64,000 bases of DNA from Paenibacillus_E sp040812395 (GTDB lineage Bacteria > Bacillota > Bacilli > Paenibacillales > NBRC-103111), in NCBI RefSeq assembly GCF_040812395.1, contig NZ_JBFNXH010000011.1:62001-126000 (forward strand). The letters are read 5' to 3'. The notes beneath the pieces are model-generated. The model did not search any database. It had not been told where the DNA came from and worked only from the letters and a program-made list of their open reading frames with translations. A program made the translations under genes and the position numbers. Below, one piece after another: positions 16,335 through 25,849 of the stretch (position 1 is the first letter of the stretch; the number at the start of each line of letters is the position of its first letter).

Positions 16335-18944
16335 TTACTCAAACTTACCGTAAAAAGCTTTCCGATAAACGTCAGCGAGCTCCGTTACTAACGGCATGCG
16401 GGGATTCGCTGTCGTACATTGGTCTTCAAACGCGCGATCCGCCAAGTAATCTACACGGGCTTCGAATTGCTCGGGATTGAACCCAAGATCCTGAAACTTC
16501 TCAGGAATACCGAGCGTTCTATTCAACTTACGGATTGCCTCGATGAGACTGTTCACACCTTCTTCTGTTGTCTTCGCAGGAAGCCCCAGCATGCGCGCAA
16601 TTTCGGCATAACGCTGATCCGCTATGAAGTGGTCGTATTTTGGGAATGAAGTGAATTTCGTCGGCTTCTGGGCATTATAGCGAATGACATGCGGCATCAG
16701 AATAGCGTTCGTGCGTCCATGAGCGGTGTGGTATTCGCCTCCCCATTTATGCGCCAAGCTGTGATTAATGCCCAGGAAAGCATTCGCGAAGGCCATACCG
16801 GCAATCGTCGAAGCATTATGCATTTTCTCCCGTGCAACAGGATCAGCCGTGGCAAACGATTTCTCCAGGTTTTGGAACACCAGCTGGATGGCCTTCATCG
16901 CTAATCCATCCGAATAGTCGTTCGCCATCACGGATACGTAGGATTCAATGGCATGGGTGAGGACATCCATGCCCGTGTCGGCCACGGCTGTCTTCGGCAA
17001 GCTGTACACATAGTCAGGATCAATGATGGCAACGTCAGGCGTAAGCTCGTAATCGGCAAGCGGATACTTGGTGTTGCCCTTTTCTTTATCTGTAATGACG
17101 GCGAAAGACGTTACTTCCGAACCCGTTCCCGAAGTCGTAGGAATCGCGACGAATTTCGCTTTGCGTCCCAGACGCGGATATTTGTAAACCCGTTTGCGGA
17201 TATCCATGAATTTTTGCTTTAAGGCATCGAAACTTGTGTCCGGGTATTCATAGAACAACCACATCGCTTTGGCCGCATCCATAGGCGATCCGCCGCCTAA
17301 AGCAATGATGCAATCCGGCTGGAAGCTTGCCATCTGCGCGCGGCCGCGTTCCACCGTTTCAACGGATGGGTCCGGTTCCACATCAGAGAACACTTCGATA
17401 TAGACAGGCAGCTGCCGCTTGCGGAGATAATATTCAACGCGCTCAACGTAACCGAGCTTCACCATCATTGGATCCGTAACAATCATGACCCTTGTAATGT
17501 CGGGCATTTTCTCTAAATACTGGGTAGCCCCTTTTTCGAAATAAATCTTTGGCGGTATTTTGAACCACTGCATATTGACTGTGCGGTAAGCAACGCGCTT
17601 CACATTGATCAAATTCACTGCGCTTACGTTCGATGTTGTCGAGTTATGACCATATGAACCGCAGCCTAACGTCAAGGAAGGCAGGTTCGTATTATAAATG
17701 TCGCCGATAGCACCGTGTGTGGAAGGCGAATTAATAATGATCCGGCCCGTTTGAAGCTTGTTGGAGAAAGCCTGGATCACTTCCGCATTCTGGGAATGAA
17801 TGACCGAGGAATGTCCCATTCCGCCAAATTTGACCACTTCCACAGCCCGATCAATCCCTTGCTCCGCGTTTTTCACTTTGTAACAGGCGAGCACGGGGCT
17901 TAGTTTTTCAGCGGATAACGGGAATGCCTCCCCAACGCCAGCTAGCTCAGCGACCAGTATCTTCGTTGCCGCAGGCACCTTGATGCCAGCCATCTCGGCG
18001 ATTTTCGAAGCGGATTGACCGACAATGACGGCATTAACCGCACATTTCTCAGGGTTAATCACCAATTTGGAAACTGCCTCTGTTTCTTCCTTATTTAAGA
18101 AGTAACAGCCTTGATCAGCCATCAATTTCCGTGTCTCCGCGTAGACCGGCTCTTCGATAATAACAGCTTGTTCAGAAGCACAAATCATTCCGTTGTCAAA
18201 CGTTTTCGATAGAAGCAAATCATTAACAGCCTGCTGAAGATTCGCTGTTTTTTCTATGAAGCAAGGCACATTGCCAGGCCCCACGCCTAGTGCCGGCTTC
18301 CCAGTGCTGTAGGCTGCCTTCACCATTGAAGAGCCTCCCGTTGCCAGAACAAGCGCTACATCCGGATGATTCATCAGCAGTTGGGTAGCTTCCACGGACG
18401 GATGCTTCACCCACTGAATGCAATGCTCCGGCGCCCCCGCCTGGACAGCCGCCTCCAGCAATGTCGCTGCAGCCGCGCTGCTTGATTGTTGAGCGGATGG
18501 ATGGAAGGCGAAGATAATCGGGTTGCGGGTTTTCGTCGCAATCAATGATTTGAACATCGTCGTTGAAGTGGGATTCGTGACCGGCGTAACACCCGCGATA
18601 ATGCCCACAGGCTCAGCTACCATCCGGTAATTCTCATAGTGGTTCTCCTCGATAACACCAACAGTCTTGTTATTTTTAATGCTGTGATAAATATACTCCG
18701 TAGCGAAGAGATTCTTGGTGATTTTATCCTCATAAACACCGCGACCGGTTTCTTCCACAGCCAGCTTGGCAAGAACCATGTGCCTATCGATGCCAGCTAA
18801 CGCCATTTGCTGTACAATGTGGTCTACCTGCGCTTGATCCAGCTTAAGAAATTGCTGCTGAGCTTGCTTCGCTCTGGCTACCAGCTGGTTAACTTCGTCT
18901 TGAGCAGAAATTTGATCAATCATCTTGGCTTCTTTAGTTGTCAT
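16335..18944 (-). CDS. adhE: Bifunctional acetaldehyde-CoA/alcohol dehydrogenase AdhE
   Basis: An 869-aa fusion that reduces acetyl-CoA to ethanol in two NADH-dependent steps. The N-terminal CoA-acylating aldehyde dehydrogenase has catalytic C255 (NGMICASE). The C-terminal iron-dependent alcohol dehydrogenase (from about residue 455) carries GGGSPMDAAKAMW, PTTSGTGSEVT, and the metal-ligand histidines in NHSLAHKWGGEYHTAHGRTN. GAGGAGTGG precedes the ATG. It is the first gene of adhE-pflB-pflA, which together redirect pyruvate to formate and ethanol. Two Fnr-type boxes lie upstream. Confidence 0.97.
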   Translation of the reverse strand: MTTKEAKMIDQISAQDEVNQLVARAKQAQQQFLKLDQAQVDHIVQQMALAGIDRHMVLAKLAVEETGRGVYEDKITKNLFATEYIYHSIKNNKTVGVIEENHYENYRMVAEPVGIIAGVTPVTNPTSTTMFKSLIATKTRNPIIFAFHPSAQQSSSAAAATLLEAAVQAGAPEHCIQWVKHPSVEATQLLMNHPDVALVLATGGSSMVKAAYSTGKPALGVGPGNVPCFIEKTANLQQAVNDLLLSKTFDNGMICASEQAVIIEEPVYAETRKLMADQGCYFLNKEETEAVSKLVINPEKCAVNAVIVGQSASKIAEMAGIKVPAATKILVAELAGVGEAFPLSAEKLSPVLACYKVKNAEQGIDRAVEVVKFGGMGHSSVIHSQNAEVIQAFSNKLQTGRIIINSPSTHGAIGDIYNTNLPSLTLGCGSYGHNSTTSNVSAVNLINVKRVAYRTVNMQWFKIPPKIYFEKGATQYLEKMPDITRVMIVTDPMMVKLGYVERVEYYLRKRQLPVYIEVFSDVEPDPSVETVERGRAQMASFQPDCIIALGGGSPMDAAKAMWLFYEYPDTSFDALKQKFMDIRKRVYKYPRLGRKAKFVAIPTTSGTGSEVTSFAVITDKEKGNTKYPLADYELTPDVAIIDPDYVYSLPKTAVADTGMDVLTHAIESYVSVMANDYSDGLAMKAIQLVFQNLEKSFATADPVAREKMHNASTIAGMAFANAFLGINHSLAHKWGGEYHTAHGRTNAILMPHVIRYNAQKPTKFTSFPKYDHFIADQRYAEIARMLGLPAKTTEEGVNSLIEAIRKLNRTLGIPEKFQDLGFNPEQFEARVDYLADRAFEDQCTTANPRMPLVTELADVYRKAFYGKFE

Positions 18945-19004
18945 GATTCAACCACTCCTCTATTTTTCAAAAATATGATGCCGACGTCTTTGTTGTATAT
19001 CCTA

Positions 19005-19100
19005 AGATTAGACTTAATAAAAATCCCTAACTATGACAAAAATCACACTAAACGAGGCTGCCCAAAAGAATTCATTGAACAATTTGTGAATATTTTCACA
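19005..19100 (-). promoter_or_regulatory. Fnr-type promoter of adhE-pflBA
   Basis: A one-mismatch box TATGACAAAAATCACA (19032-19047) lies 21 bp from the minus-strand -10-like TAATCT (19010-19005). A perfect box TGTGAATATTTTCACA (19085-19100) lies 37 bp further upstream. The -10 assignment is weak taken alone and rests on the shared spacing. Confidence 0.65.
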
Positions 19101-19209
19101 TTCTAATTTATTAATAAAGCGGCAGTTCTATTTTCATAAAATTTGCCGCATCGTTGTCCTCACATTTCTCTACTCATACCTATCGCTGCCTGCTTTGTTA
19201 GCTTGCAAA

Positions 19210-19815
19210 TTACAAATTATCAAGCCGCTTCATCGCTTCGTAGTCCTCGAACGTTTTGATATTGGACACGAAATTCAAATCAACGCCGTTTTCATGTAAG
19301 AACCGATCCCCAAGCTCGTTCCAAAAAACGTGTTTGAGCAGAGACGAAACCCTCGTTTCCCCTTGTTTTAAAAGAGGCGCAATGTGGGGCACGCAGGCGC
19401 GATCGTAAATACCATGCAATGGATACACCTCGCCAGCCACCAAGGGCACAACGGCTTCAAATCCATCGAGCTTTCTTTGCAACAGCAATTGGGCGGCTTT
19501 ACTGGATATAAAAGGCATATCGCACCCAACTACCCAGACGGAGGCATATTTCGCAAGAGATAATGCCGCATGCATACCCCCAAGGGGCCCATGACCCTCA
19601 AAAAAATCCGTAATGATACGAACCGAACGATCGACGATGTTTAAAAATGGCTTGGGATCATTAGTGACCACAATCATCTCATCGCATATTTCCCGCATTC
19701 GATCGATTTGCCGGACAATCAGCGGCTGTCCGCCAAACGGCAGCAATGCTTTCCGTTCTCCTTTCATTCGGCGGTTGGCTCCGCCAGCCAATATCACTCC
19801 TGAAAGCATGACCAT
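19210..19815 (-). CDS. mobA: Molybdenum cofactor guanylyltransferase MobA
   Basis: A cytoplasmic enzyme of about 201 aa transferring GMP from GTP to Mo-molybdopterin to form the bis-MGD cofactor used by respiratory nitrate reductase and similar enzymes. The nucleotide-binding signature LAGGANRRMKGERKALL is at the N terminus, followed by GHGPLGGMHAAL and GCDMPFI. I take ATG 19815 (MVMLSGV) behind AAAGGAG; a GTG three bases earlier is an alternative. It is divergent from fnr, and the shared intergenic region holds two Fnr-type sites. Need for this gene implies a bis-MGD enzyme outside the window. Confidence 0.93.
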   Translation of the reverse strand: MVMLSGVILAGGANRRMKGERKALLPFGGQPLIVRQIDRMREICDEMIVVTNDPKPFLNIVDRSVRIITDFFEGHGPLGGMHAALSLAKYASVWVVGCDMPFISSKAAQLLLQRKLDGFEAVVPLVAGEVYPLHGIYDRACVPHIAPLLKQGETRVSSLLKHVFWNELGDRFLHENGVDLNFVSNIKTFEDYEAMKRLDNL

Positions 19816-19848
19816 CACGTCTCCTTTACAATTATTTGGTATAGCTCC

Positions 19849-19950
19849 ACTTTAGACAAAATAGCTTCGCTTGTAAGTGAAAAATGTCACACCCGCCTCG
19901 CGCCCGTTGTGACATAAATCACATCGATCGACAGGCAAAATGAATATACT
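19849..19950. promoter_or_regulatory. Divergent mobA/fnr control region with two Fnr boxes
   Basis: The mobA-facing box AGTGAAAAATGTCACA (19876-19891, one mismatch) is 21 bp from a minus-strand -10-like TAAAGT (19854-19849). The fnr-facing box TGTGACATAAATCACA (19908-19923, perfect) is 21 bp from a plus-strand -10 TATACT (19945-19950). Both boxes sit at about -41.5, so fnr probably activates itself and mobA. Confidence 0.78.
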
Positions 19951-19976
19951 AAACTAACTGATTAAGGAGTGGAGGG

Positions 19977-20708
19977 ATGAATCTCATGAACGATACTATT
20001 TCTTTGCACGAAGAAGTTGGTGTCCTGAACACAGCCTGCATCTCAGCCGAAAACTTAGTTAAACTTCAGCAAAACATGTATGAATCCCGAGTCCCTATGG
20101 GATCACATCTCTATTGGGAGGGAGATCCTGCTGATAAGCTGTTCTTTATTAAGAGCGGACGAATTAAACTGACGAAGTCATCAGCCGAAGGCAGACAATT
20201 TATTTTGTACATGTATCAGGAAGGCGATATGTTTGGTCAGATCGACCCTTTTAGCCAATCGACCCATGTTTTTAACGCGGAAGTTATCGAGGATAGCGTC
20301 ATTGGGGCTATTTTACAGAAGGACTTGGAAGTGCTGCTTTGGCGCAATGGAGATTTGGCTGTTGAGTTCATGAAGTGGATGGGGCTTATCCATCGGATGA
20401 CGCAAACCAAATTCCGCGATTTGTTGATGTTTGGCAAACACGGAGCCTTATGCTCCCTGTTGATCAGACTGACCAACTCGTATGGCATAGAGCAAGACGG
20501 TCGTATCCTGATCACCAAATCGCATACCCACACAGAGCTTGCCGATATGATCGGCGCGACAAGAGAAAGTGTGAACCGCATGCTAAGCGAGCTTCGGAAA
20601 GCGAACGCCATCTCCATCGAAAATGGCCATCTCGTTGTAAGCGATCTGTCCTATCTTCGTCATATTTGCCATTGTGAAAACTGCCCTAAAGACATCTGTC
20701 GAGTTTAA
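19977..20708 (+). CDS. fnr: Anaerobic regulator Fnr (Bacillus-type, C-terminal Fe-S cluster)
   Basis: A 243-aa Crp/Fnr-family oxygen sensor. The N-terminal cyclic-nucleotide-binding-like beta barrel spans roughly residues 30-130. The dimer helix and a C-terminal winged helix follow, with recognition helix in LADMIGATRESVNRMLSEL. The cluster ligands are at the extreme C terminus, C233-x2-C236-x4-C241, the spacing of Bacillus subtilis Fnr, and D148 (FRDLL) is a candidate fourth ligand. An additional C231 precedes them. AAGGAG lies 7 bases before ATG 19977. Its promoter has a perfect Fnr box at about -41.5, implying positive autoregulation, and at least four neighbouring promoters carry the same box. 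Confidence 0.95.
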   Translation: MNLMNDTISLHEEVGVLNTACISAENLVKLQQNMYESRVPMGSHLYWEGDPADKLFFIKSGRIKLTKSSAEGRQFILYMYQEGDMFGQIDPFSQSTHVFNAEVIEDSVIGAILQKDLEVLLWRNGDLAVEFMKWMGLIHRMTQTKFRDLLMFGKHGALCSLLIRLTNSYGIEQDGRILITKSHTHTELADMIGATRESVNRMLSELRKANAISIENGHLVVSDLSYLRHICHCENCPKDICRV

Positions 20709-20717
20709 TGAGCCTCT

Positions 20718-21815
20718 CTATACATGCTTCACTTCAACGGATATCGAAGCTAAAGGCAAGTCCATAAACCCGCAATACCGCTCGGCGGCCTCCTGAATGC
20801 TCTCTTCCCGGTCGCTATGAGACTCAAACAAACGAATTTCGATATCCATCCCTTTTTTCTTGATCGTACGCTTCCATAAGCCTGCGACTTGACCGTCAAT
20901 GACAACGGTCGGCATGAATACGCCGTTATTGCCCGGGACAATGCTGCTCGCATATTCCGCTCTCAGTACCGCGCTGCGGTCCTTATAACCGAGCAAATAC
21001 TCATCATAGCCCGGAAGCAGAGTAACAGCGGGTCCACCATCAGCGGATCCCCATTGGGATTGCTCGCTCCACCAGTATTCCTGACCGCCTACTTTTTCCG
21101 ACGCGAGTCCGCGTGGTGCGGCGCCGGCTCCCCGCCGGGCATCGGAGAGCGTGATGCCTGCCCACCAGGCAAAATCATGAACCGTTGCAGGACCATGACT
21201 GGTAAAGTACCTCTCAGCTAGCATGGCGAGCGCTTCATCTATAGAAGCTTCTTTGGCTGCGGGCACCCACTCATCCAGCAGTACGAAGGATTGCTGCTTG
21301 CCTTCCCGCGGTCCTAAGCAAATGAAGCCAGATTGCGCGAGATACCACAAAAGGTGATACCCCCGTTGATTCTTCGTACTAATTCCCGCTTCCTCCAGCA
21401 ACTGCATGAGAAGAGGTCGGGAAATCCGCTTATTTCCATGCAAGGCATCATAGAAAAGCTGCTTGCAGCGTTCAATGATTTCCTGATTAAGCCCCAACTG
21501 CTCAAGCCTCCGGTTATCCCTCGCCAAAATACGTGAAGCCGAAAGTTTCAGCATCCATCTAACGTCGTCCGGTAGTACAAAATGGATCGTACCGCGCATC
21601 GGCCAAGTCAGCATGATCTTACGGTCTTCAATACTTTGCTCAATATCGGCCAAAGTTGCGGACTGCACGCGCAATCCGACTGCCCACAGGGCCTGGTGAT
21701 AATCCTGTGCCTGCAGCGCGCCCAGTTGCTTTACGACCTGTTCGGGCTTATCCAGTTTCCCTCCCGTAATTTGCAAATTAAACATTCGTCGATCAGCAAT
21801 CCTCTGTTCCTTCAT
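20718..21815 (-). CDS. Winged-helix DNA-binding protein of the AlkZ/YcaQ (HTH_42) family
   Basis: A 365-aa protein of the tandem winged-helix HTH_42 family, which includes DNA glycosylases acting on alkylated bases or interstrand crosslinks (AlkZ, YcaQ). It carries the family's Q-x-Q type motif as Q35-A-Q37-D38, followed by YHQALWAVGLR and MLTWPMRGTIHFV. GGGAGGTCGTTC precedes the ATG. It is convergent with fnr and monocistronic. Glycosylase activity is inferred from the family; many members are uncharacterised. Confidence 0.8.
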   Translation of the reverse strand: MKEQRIADRRMFNLQITGGKLDKPEQVVKQLGALQAQDYHQALWAVGLRVQSATLADIEQSIEDRKIMLTWPMRGTIHFVLPDDVRWMLKLSASRILARDNRRLEQLGLNQEIIERCKQLFYDALHGNKRISRPLLMQLLEEAGISTKNQRGYHLLWYLAQSGFICLGPREGKQQSFVLLDEWVPAAKEASIDEALAMLAERYFTSHGPATVHDFAWWAGITLSDARRGAGAAPRGLASEKVGGQEYWWSEQSQWGSADGGPAVTLLPGYDEYLLGYKDRSAVLRAEYASSIVPGNNGVFMPTVVIDGQVAGLWKRTIKKKGMDIEIRLFESHSDREESIQEAAERYCGFMDLPLASISVEVKHV

Positions 21816-21925
21816 GAACGACCTCCCGAGTCCGGATTATAGGAAACTGATGCCCCTTTTCCGAGTGACACTTTTGTCGTAATTTTACACTAAAATGCAG
21901 GGGTGTAGCACTTTTTTCCATAGAA

Positions 21926-21966
21926 AAAGAGGCTCTTCCATCTGTAGACAATCTACTTATGGAAAG
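21926..21966 (-). terminator. Terminator of the stalk-domain gene
   Basis: On the minus strand GGCTTTCCAT pairs with ATGGAAGAGCC around an inner GTAGA/TCTAC stem, followed by TCTTTTTCT. It lies about 40 bp after the stop at 22003. Confidence 0.7.
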
Positions 21967-22002
21967 CCCCGTAATATAGAAAAACCACTTAGAATAAGCG
22001 AA

Positions 22003-22959
22003 CTAGTTCAGCTTAAAGTGAATCATCGAGCTATCATACTCGATATCCGTATCTTGCTTTTGTAGGACAAACAAATTGCTTTGCCCTTTGATGATAGGCA
22101 ATAAAACTTTACCGGAAACTTCGTATGATCCTGGATTGCCTTGCGTGATTTTAGTGAACTCTACTTTATCTTCCAGCACCCTCTGAAATGCGCCATCGAA
22201 ACCATATTCGGTTCCACCGATGATCTTTGCATCACCGTCTAATGTTTTCGATCCCCAAATTTTAGGAACATAAGATCTTAAATATTCATAGCCGCGTTCG
22301 CCGCTGTCGCTGCCTTTCTTCATGGAAGCATTTGCAGCTTTCACGTTTAAATCTACCATAACATAGTCAACAGTTGAACTAGCTTCCGGTTTTTTAAAGC
22401 CAAGCGCTTCAATTTCATCACGTGTAATTGGAGTAGCTTTCTTTACAGTGACTGTATATTGCACGGATGTCGTATCGTGTTCGCCCTCTTTGTAATTATA
22501 ATTGTCTGTGTACGTGAAAGATGAACCAAATGCAATCGGATCTGTCAGACTTCCCGTATTTCCAGACGCAGAAGGACGCGACTGCGGAGCAGGTGTCGGT
22601 GTGGCCGGGGCAGATCCCGAATTATCTTTATCCGGAATACCGGCATTGGACGGTACAGATCCGCTGCTAGTGATTTCAACGGTTTGCGTATCATTATTCC
22701 ATCTTACGGTAGCGCCTAGTTTCTCTGCAACTGCTTTAGCCGACACATAACTGTGACCCTCATAAACGATAGGGTACATAGTGCCGTCTTCGCTTGACAT
22801 ATCTACAGCACTGCCGTTAACGGTTACTTTCAAAGCTTGATTTTGATACGCGGTGATTTGCCGTAATGCAGAGTCAGCGTATGCGACCGCACCTACTGTT
22901 ACAGCCAAAGAGATAATACTGATGCTTGCCAATACTTTCTTGGTGAAGATGTTCTTCAT
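22003..22959 (-). CDS. Secreted stalk-domain (copper amine oxidase N-terminal-like) protein
   Basis: A 318-aa exported protein. It has a signal peptide (MKNIFTKKVLASISIISLAV through AYADS) and a stalk/copper-amine-oxidase-N-like domain with VTVNGSAVDM, YVSAKAVAEKLGATVRWNNDTQTVEI (about residues 45-100). A Pro/Ser/Thr-rich linker (PATPTPAPQSRPSASG) follows, then a C-terminal beta-rich domain of unknown function, about residues 140-318. Paenibacillus-type genomes hold many such proteins, often cell-wall associated. No enzyme motif is visible. It is monocistronic with its own terminator; the ribosome binding site (AAGAGTGG) is moderate. Confidence 0.8.
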   Translation of the reverse strand: MKNIFTKKVLASISIISLAVTVGAVAYADSALRQITAYQNQALKVTVNGSAVDMSSEDGTMYPIVYEGHSYVSAKAVAEKLGATVRWNNDTQTVEITSSGSVPSNAGIPDKDNSGSAPATPTPAPQSRPSASGNTGSLTDPIAFGSSFTYTDNYNYKEGEHDTTSVQYTVTVKKATPITRDEIEALGFKKPEASSTVDYVMVDLNVKAANASMKKGSDSGERGYEYLRSYVPKIWGSKTLDGDAKIIGGTEYGFDGAFQRVLEDKVEFTKITQGNPGSYEVSGKVLLPIIKGQSNLFVLQKQDTDIEYDSSMIHFKLN

Positions 22960-23304
22960 TTCATGACCACTCTTTTCTTGTGAATTAGAGAATCTCAGGC
23001 AATTAACACATATTCCCAGTACTATATTATCATATATTGGAACTATTTAACATGACAAAATTCGACTAATTTTGCTATTTTTTGAGGTTCATGCGGCTCG
23101 CTGGTTTCTATGATTCGCTTCATTTCCATCAAGTTTCGTTTTCTTGCTGTTACATTCCGAAATGCGTACAAACGTTTATTTTTGGGGTTATACTGTTCGT
23201 GGAGGTAGACGAAAAAGGCGTAGCAACCATCCCTAATGATGCTTCCTACACCGGCTAACTATCGCCAAATTCAAAATAAACGTATGAAAGAGGCGGCTTG
23301 CAGC

Positions 23305-24018
23305 ATGACTGATTGTCTTATCGAACGCATAGCGGATTTGGACTGGGTGCTATTGCAGCAGTCATTAGATGAGAGAGGGTACGCGAAGCTCCCCTCTTTG
23401 TTAAATAAAAAAGTCTGTGAAGAAATCATCAATACCTATGAGGTACAGGACAATTTCCGAAGTACCATTGATATGTCTAGATACCGCTTCGGGATTGGGG
23501 AGTACAAATATTACAACGCACCTCTCCCAGATTCGCTGCAACAACTGCGCGAGGGCCTGTATCCCAAGCTTGCAATAACGGCGAATCGATGGCTTGAACA
23601 ATGGGGTCAAGATGCTGCTTACCCGGAAACGCTAGCAGAGTTTCTGGATCAATGCCACAAAGAGGGACAGACACGTTCCACGCCATTGATATTGAAATAC
23701 GAAGCCGGTGGTTACAACTGCCTGCATCAAGATTTGTATGGGAATGTGTATTTTCCCTTTCAGGCTGTTTTTGCCCTCAATCAAAGAGAGGAAGATTACA
23801 CGGGCGGAGAGTTTCTACTGGTTGAACAGCGGCCGCGTGCCCAGAGCCAAGGCCACGTCATCACGCTGAAACAAGGGGATGGGTTGATTTTCCCCACCAA
23901 TCATCGGCCTGTGCACGGAACTCGCGGCTATTACAAAGCGACACTGCGACACGGCGTTAGCACGATTACATCAGGAGTAAGATATAGTCTGGGGATTATT
24001 TTCCATGATGCAAAATAG
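23305..24018 (+). CDS. 2-oxoglutarate/Fe(II)-dependent oxygenase
   Basis: About 237 aa. The iron facial triad and 2-oxoglutarate residues are visible as H-Q-D in NCLHQDLYGN, H in RPVHGTRG, and R in VRYSLGIIFH, within the double-stranded beta-helix typical of 2OG-Fe(II) oxygenases (closest in feel to the Oxygenase-NA/COG3826 group). I choose ATG 23305 (MTDCLIER) because GAGGCGG lies about 8 bases upstream. In-frame ATGs at 23236 and 23284 lack ribosome binding sites. It is monocistronic. The substrate is unknown; relatives have been linked to nucleic-acid or protein hydroxylation, which cannot be decided here. Confidence 0.8.
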   Translation: MTDCLIERIADLDWVLLQQSLDERGYAKLPSLLNKKVCEEIINTYEVQDNFRSTIDMSRYRFGIGEYKYYNAPLPDSLQQLREGLYPKLAITANRWLEQWGQDAAYPETLAEFLDQCHKEGQTRSTPLILKYEAGGYNCLHQDLYGNVYFPFQAVFALNQREEDYTGGEFLLVEQRPRAQSQGHVITLKQGDGLIFPTNHRPVHGTRGYYKATLRHGVSTITSGVRYSLGIIFHDAK

Positions 24019-24035
24019 AGGAAATAACTCAATGA

Positions 24036-25640
24036 CTATACGCTTCCTCCCCTAATATCCGCGATAAATGTCTGGTTTCTTCCAGATTCTTTAGCTTTAT
24101 ACAAAGCCTGGTCGGCCATGTGAATCAGCTCTTCAGCCGAATTGGAGTGCGTAGAATAGTGAGCGATACCCTGAGAGACAGTAACAGGTTGTCCAGCTGG
24201 ATTTGCACTATTTTCTAGCATGTTGCGTATTCGTTCTGCAACTATATAAGCCTCTTCAGCAGTAACTTGCGGAATAAGTGCAATGAATTCTTCGCCTCCG
24301 AATCGGCAACACACATCATTTGGCCGGACAGCCGAAGTAATAATTTTCGCGAAATGTTTCAATACTTCGTCCCCAACTTGATGGCCATAAGTGTCATTTA
24401 TCGTTTTAAATCTATCAATATCCATAATAATAACAGAAAACGAAGTTTGCTCCTTAATCCACTTCAGCATGATTGCTTCGAGTGTCCTTCGGTTTATTAA
24501 CCCGGTTAATGAATCAGTCGTCGCTTCTTGCGTCAATTGATCCGTCTGTTTTTGTATATCCGTTAATGCATATCTAATAGCTTTGGTTAATAAATCAGCC
24601 TCTCTATTCCAATGTTGTTTTTCTTCAGGAAGTTCGATTTTCTCTTGAGTGCTTTGGCTCACCAAATCGGCCAATGATACAAAAGGTTTCGCTAATCTGC
24701 GAGCAAGGACTATAACGATTAGCATTAAAAGCAAAAATGGAAAAATCATATACAACAGAATCGTTGCTATATAACGGCTCAATTGTTCATTGACGACACT
24801 GAAAGGCGATACCACAACTACACCCCAACCATTTTCCGGAACCTTTACGTATCCCGCTAGCTGAGCCTCTCCATTCAAATTAACCAGCTGCTCATACCCG
24901 CTTTGACCTTGAATAAGCTTCTGAACCACTTGATTGGCGCTGACATCCTCACCTAACCGAGTTGTGTCCCGATGGAACAGCACGCGACCTTCAGATCCCA
25001 CTATATAAAAATATGACCCTAATTTATCTGTCGGATTGCTCCCGAAGATCATATTCAATATGTTGTATTCTTCAAGATAAAGAGTTCCTCCGATAAACCC
25101 TCGGTATGTACCTTCCTTATCGAATATGGGTTCACTCATATATACGATGAGGCGCTTGGAATTTGTAGTTACATAAGGTTTTGAGAGGAAGGGCTTTTGC
25201 GATGCTAATGCAGTCTTCGCCGCTTCCGTTGTAATATATTTTCCAACAGAGTCGGATTTAGGAGACACATTTCGAACACGTCCCGTTTCATCCACCACGG
25301 AAATGGAATTAAAGTAGTTGCTGCTATGACGTATTAATTCTAGATTAGAATATACTTCATCTGCATTCATGGTGTTTATATCTGAAAAGGTGCTTGCAGC
25401 ATAATTCAGACTGCTCCTCATGGATTTAAACAAAGAGTCTATGGTCCGGCTCATTTTGCCTGCGCTTGAGAAATTCAAAGTGAGTGTAGTGTCGATCAAC
25501 GAAGTTTTTTTGGATTGATAGGAAGACACGAGCAGAATGGTTACAGTCAGAAGAACTGATAGGGAGACCAGCCCTGTTAAAAGCGTGGCTAAGCTAATCT
25601 TATTCCTTTGGTTTGCTTTTATTTCGCTTAGCATAGGCAT
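24036..25640 (-). CDS. Membrane diguanylate cyclase with dCache sensor
   Basis: A 534-aa signalling enzyme making cyclic di-GMP from GTP. It has an N-terminal membrane helix (about 15-40), an extracellular dCache domain (about 45-290, including TTEAAKTALASQKPFLSKPY and VVSPFSVVNEQL), a second helix, a HAMP-like linker, and a C-terminal GGDEF domain. The active site is intact as GGEEF (CRFGGEEFIALI); the DIDRFKTINDTYGHQVGD stretch binds GTP and metal. AAGGAGG precedes ATG 25640. It is convergent with the 2OG oxygenase. The ligand sensed is unknown. Confidence 0.93.
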   Translation of the reverse strand: MPMLSEIKANQRNKISLATLLTGLVSLSVLLTVTILLVSSYQSKKTSLIDTTLTLNFSSAGKMSRTIDSLFKSMRSSLNYAASTFSDINTMNADEVYSNLELIRHSSNYFNSISVVDETGRVRNVSPKSDSVGKYITTEAAKTALASQKPFLSKPYVTTNSKRLIVYMSEPIFDKEGTYRGFIGGTLYLEEYNILNMIFGSNPTDKLGSYFYIVGSEGRVLFHRDTTRLGEDVSANQVVQKLIQGQSGYEQLVNLNGEAQLAGYVKVPENGWGVVVVSPFSVVNEQLSRYIATILLYMIFPFLLLMLIVIVLARRLAKPFVSLADLVSQSTQEKIELPEEKQHWNREADLLTKAIRYALTDIQKQTDQLTQEATTDSLTGLINRRTLEAIMLKWIKEQTSFSVIIMDIDRFKTINDTYGHQVGDEVLKHFAKIITSAVRPNDVCCRFGGEEFIALIPQVTAEEAYIVAERIRNMLENSANPAGQPVTVSQGIAHYSTHSNSAEELIHMADQALYKAKESGRNQTFIADIRGGSV

Positions 25641-25849
25641 CGGCTGCCTCCTTTTTACTCTAGGTGCAAAAGCATACTCAAGCCTTTATTATAATTCAAA
25701 AAAAACGAGAAATGCAAAAAAAAATCCCATAGCAAAAAAAGTTCGCCCTCATCTCACACGAGTAAACTTTATCGTGCAGTGGACATCGTTTCATCATGAA
25801 ACGAACGAACCCTATGCCTGGATTTTAAATCATTACCAGAATTAAAAAA

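Noticed and set aside
23053..23250. A minus-strand open frame of about 63 codons (YNPKNKRLYAFRNVTARKRN region) in front of the 2OG oxygenase gene
   Set aside because: It lacks a usable start codon and ribosome binding site. It could be a gene tail, but nothing identifies it.
25641..25845. C-terminal-looking plus-strand frame (VRPHLTRVNFIVQW region) between the diguanylate cyclase and GH5 genes
   Set aside because: It begins antisense within the cyclase gene, has no start signal of its own and no recognisable family.
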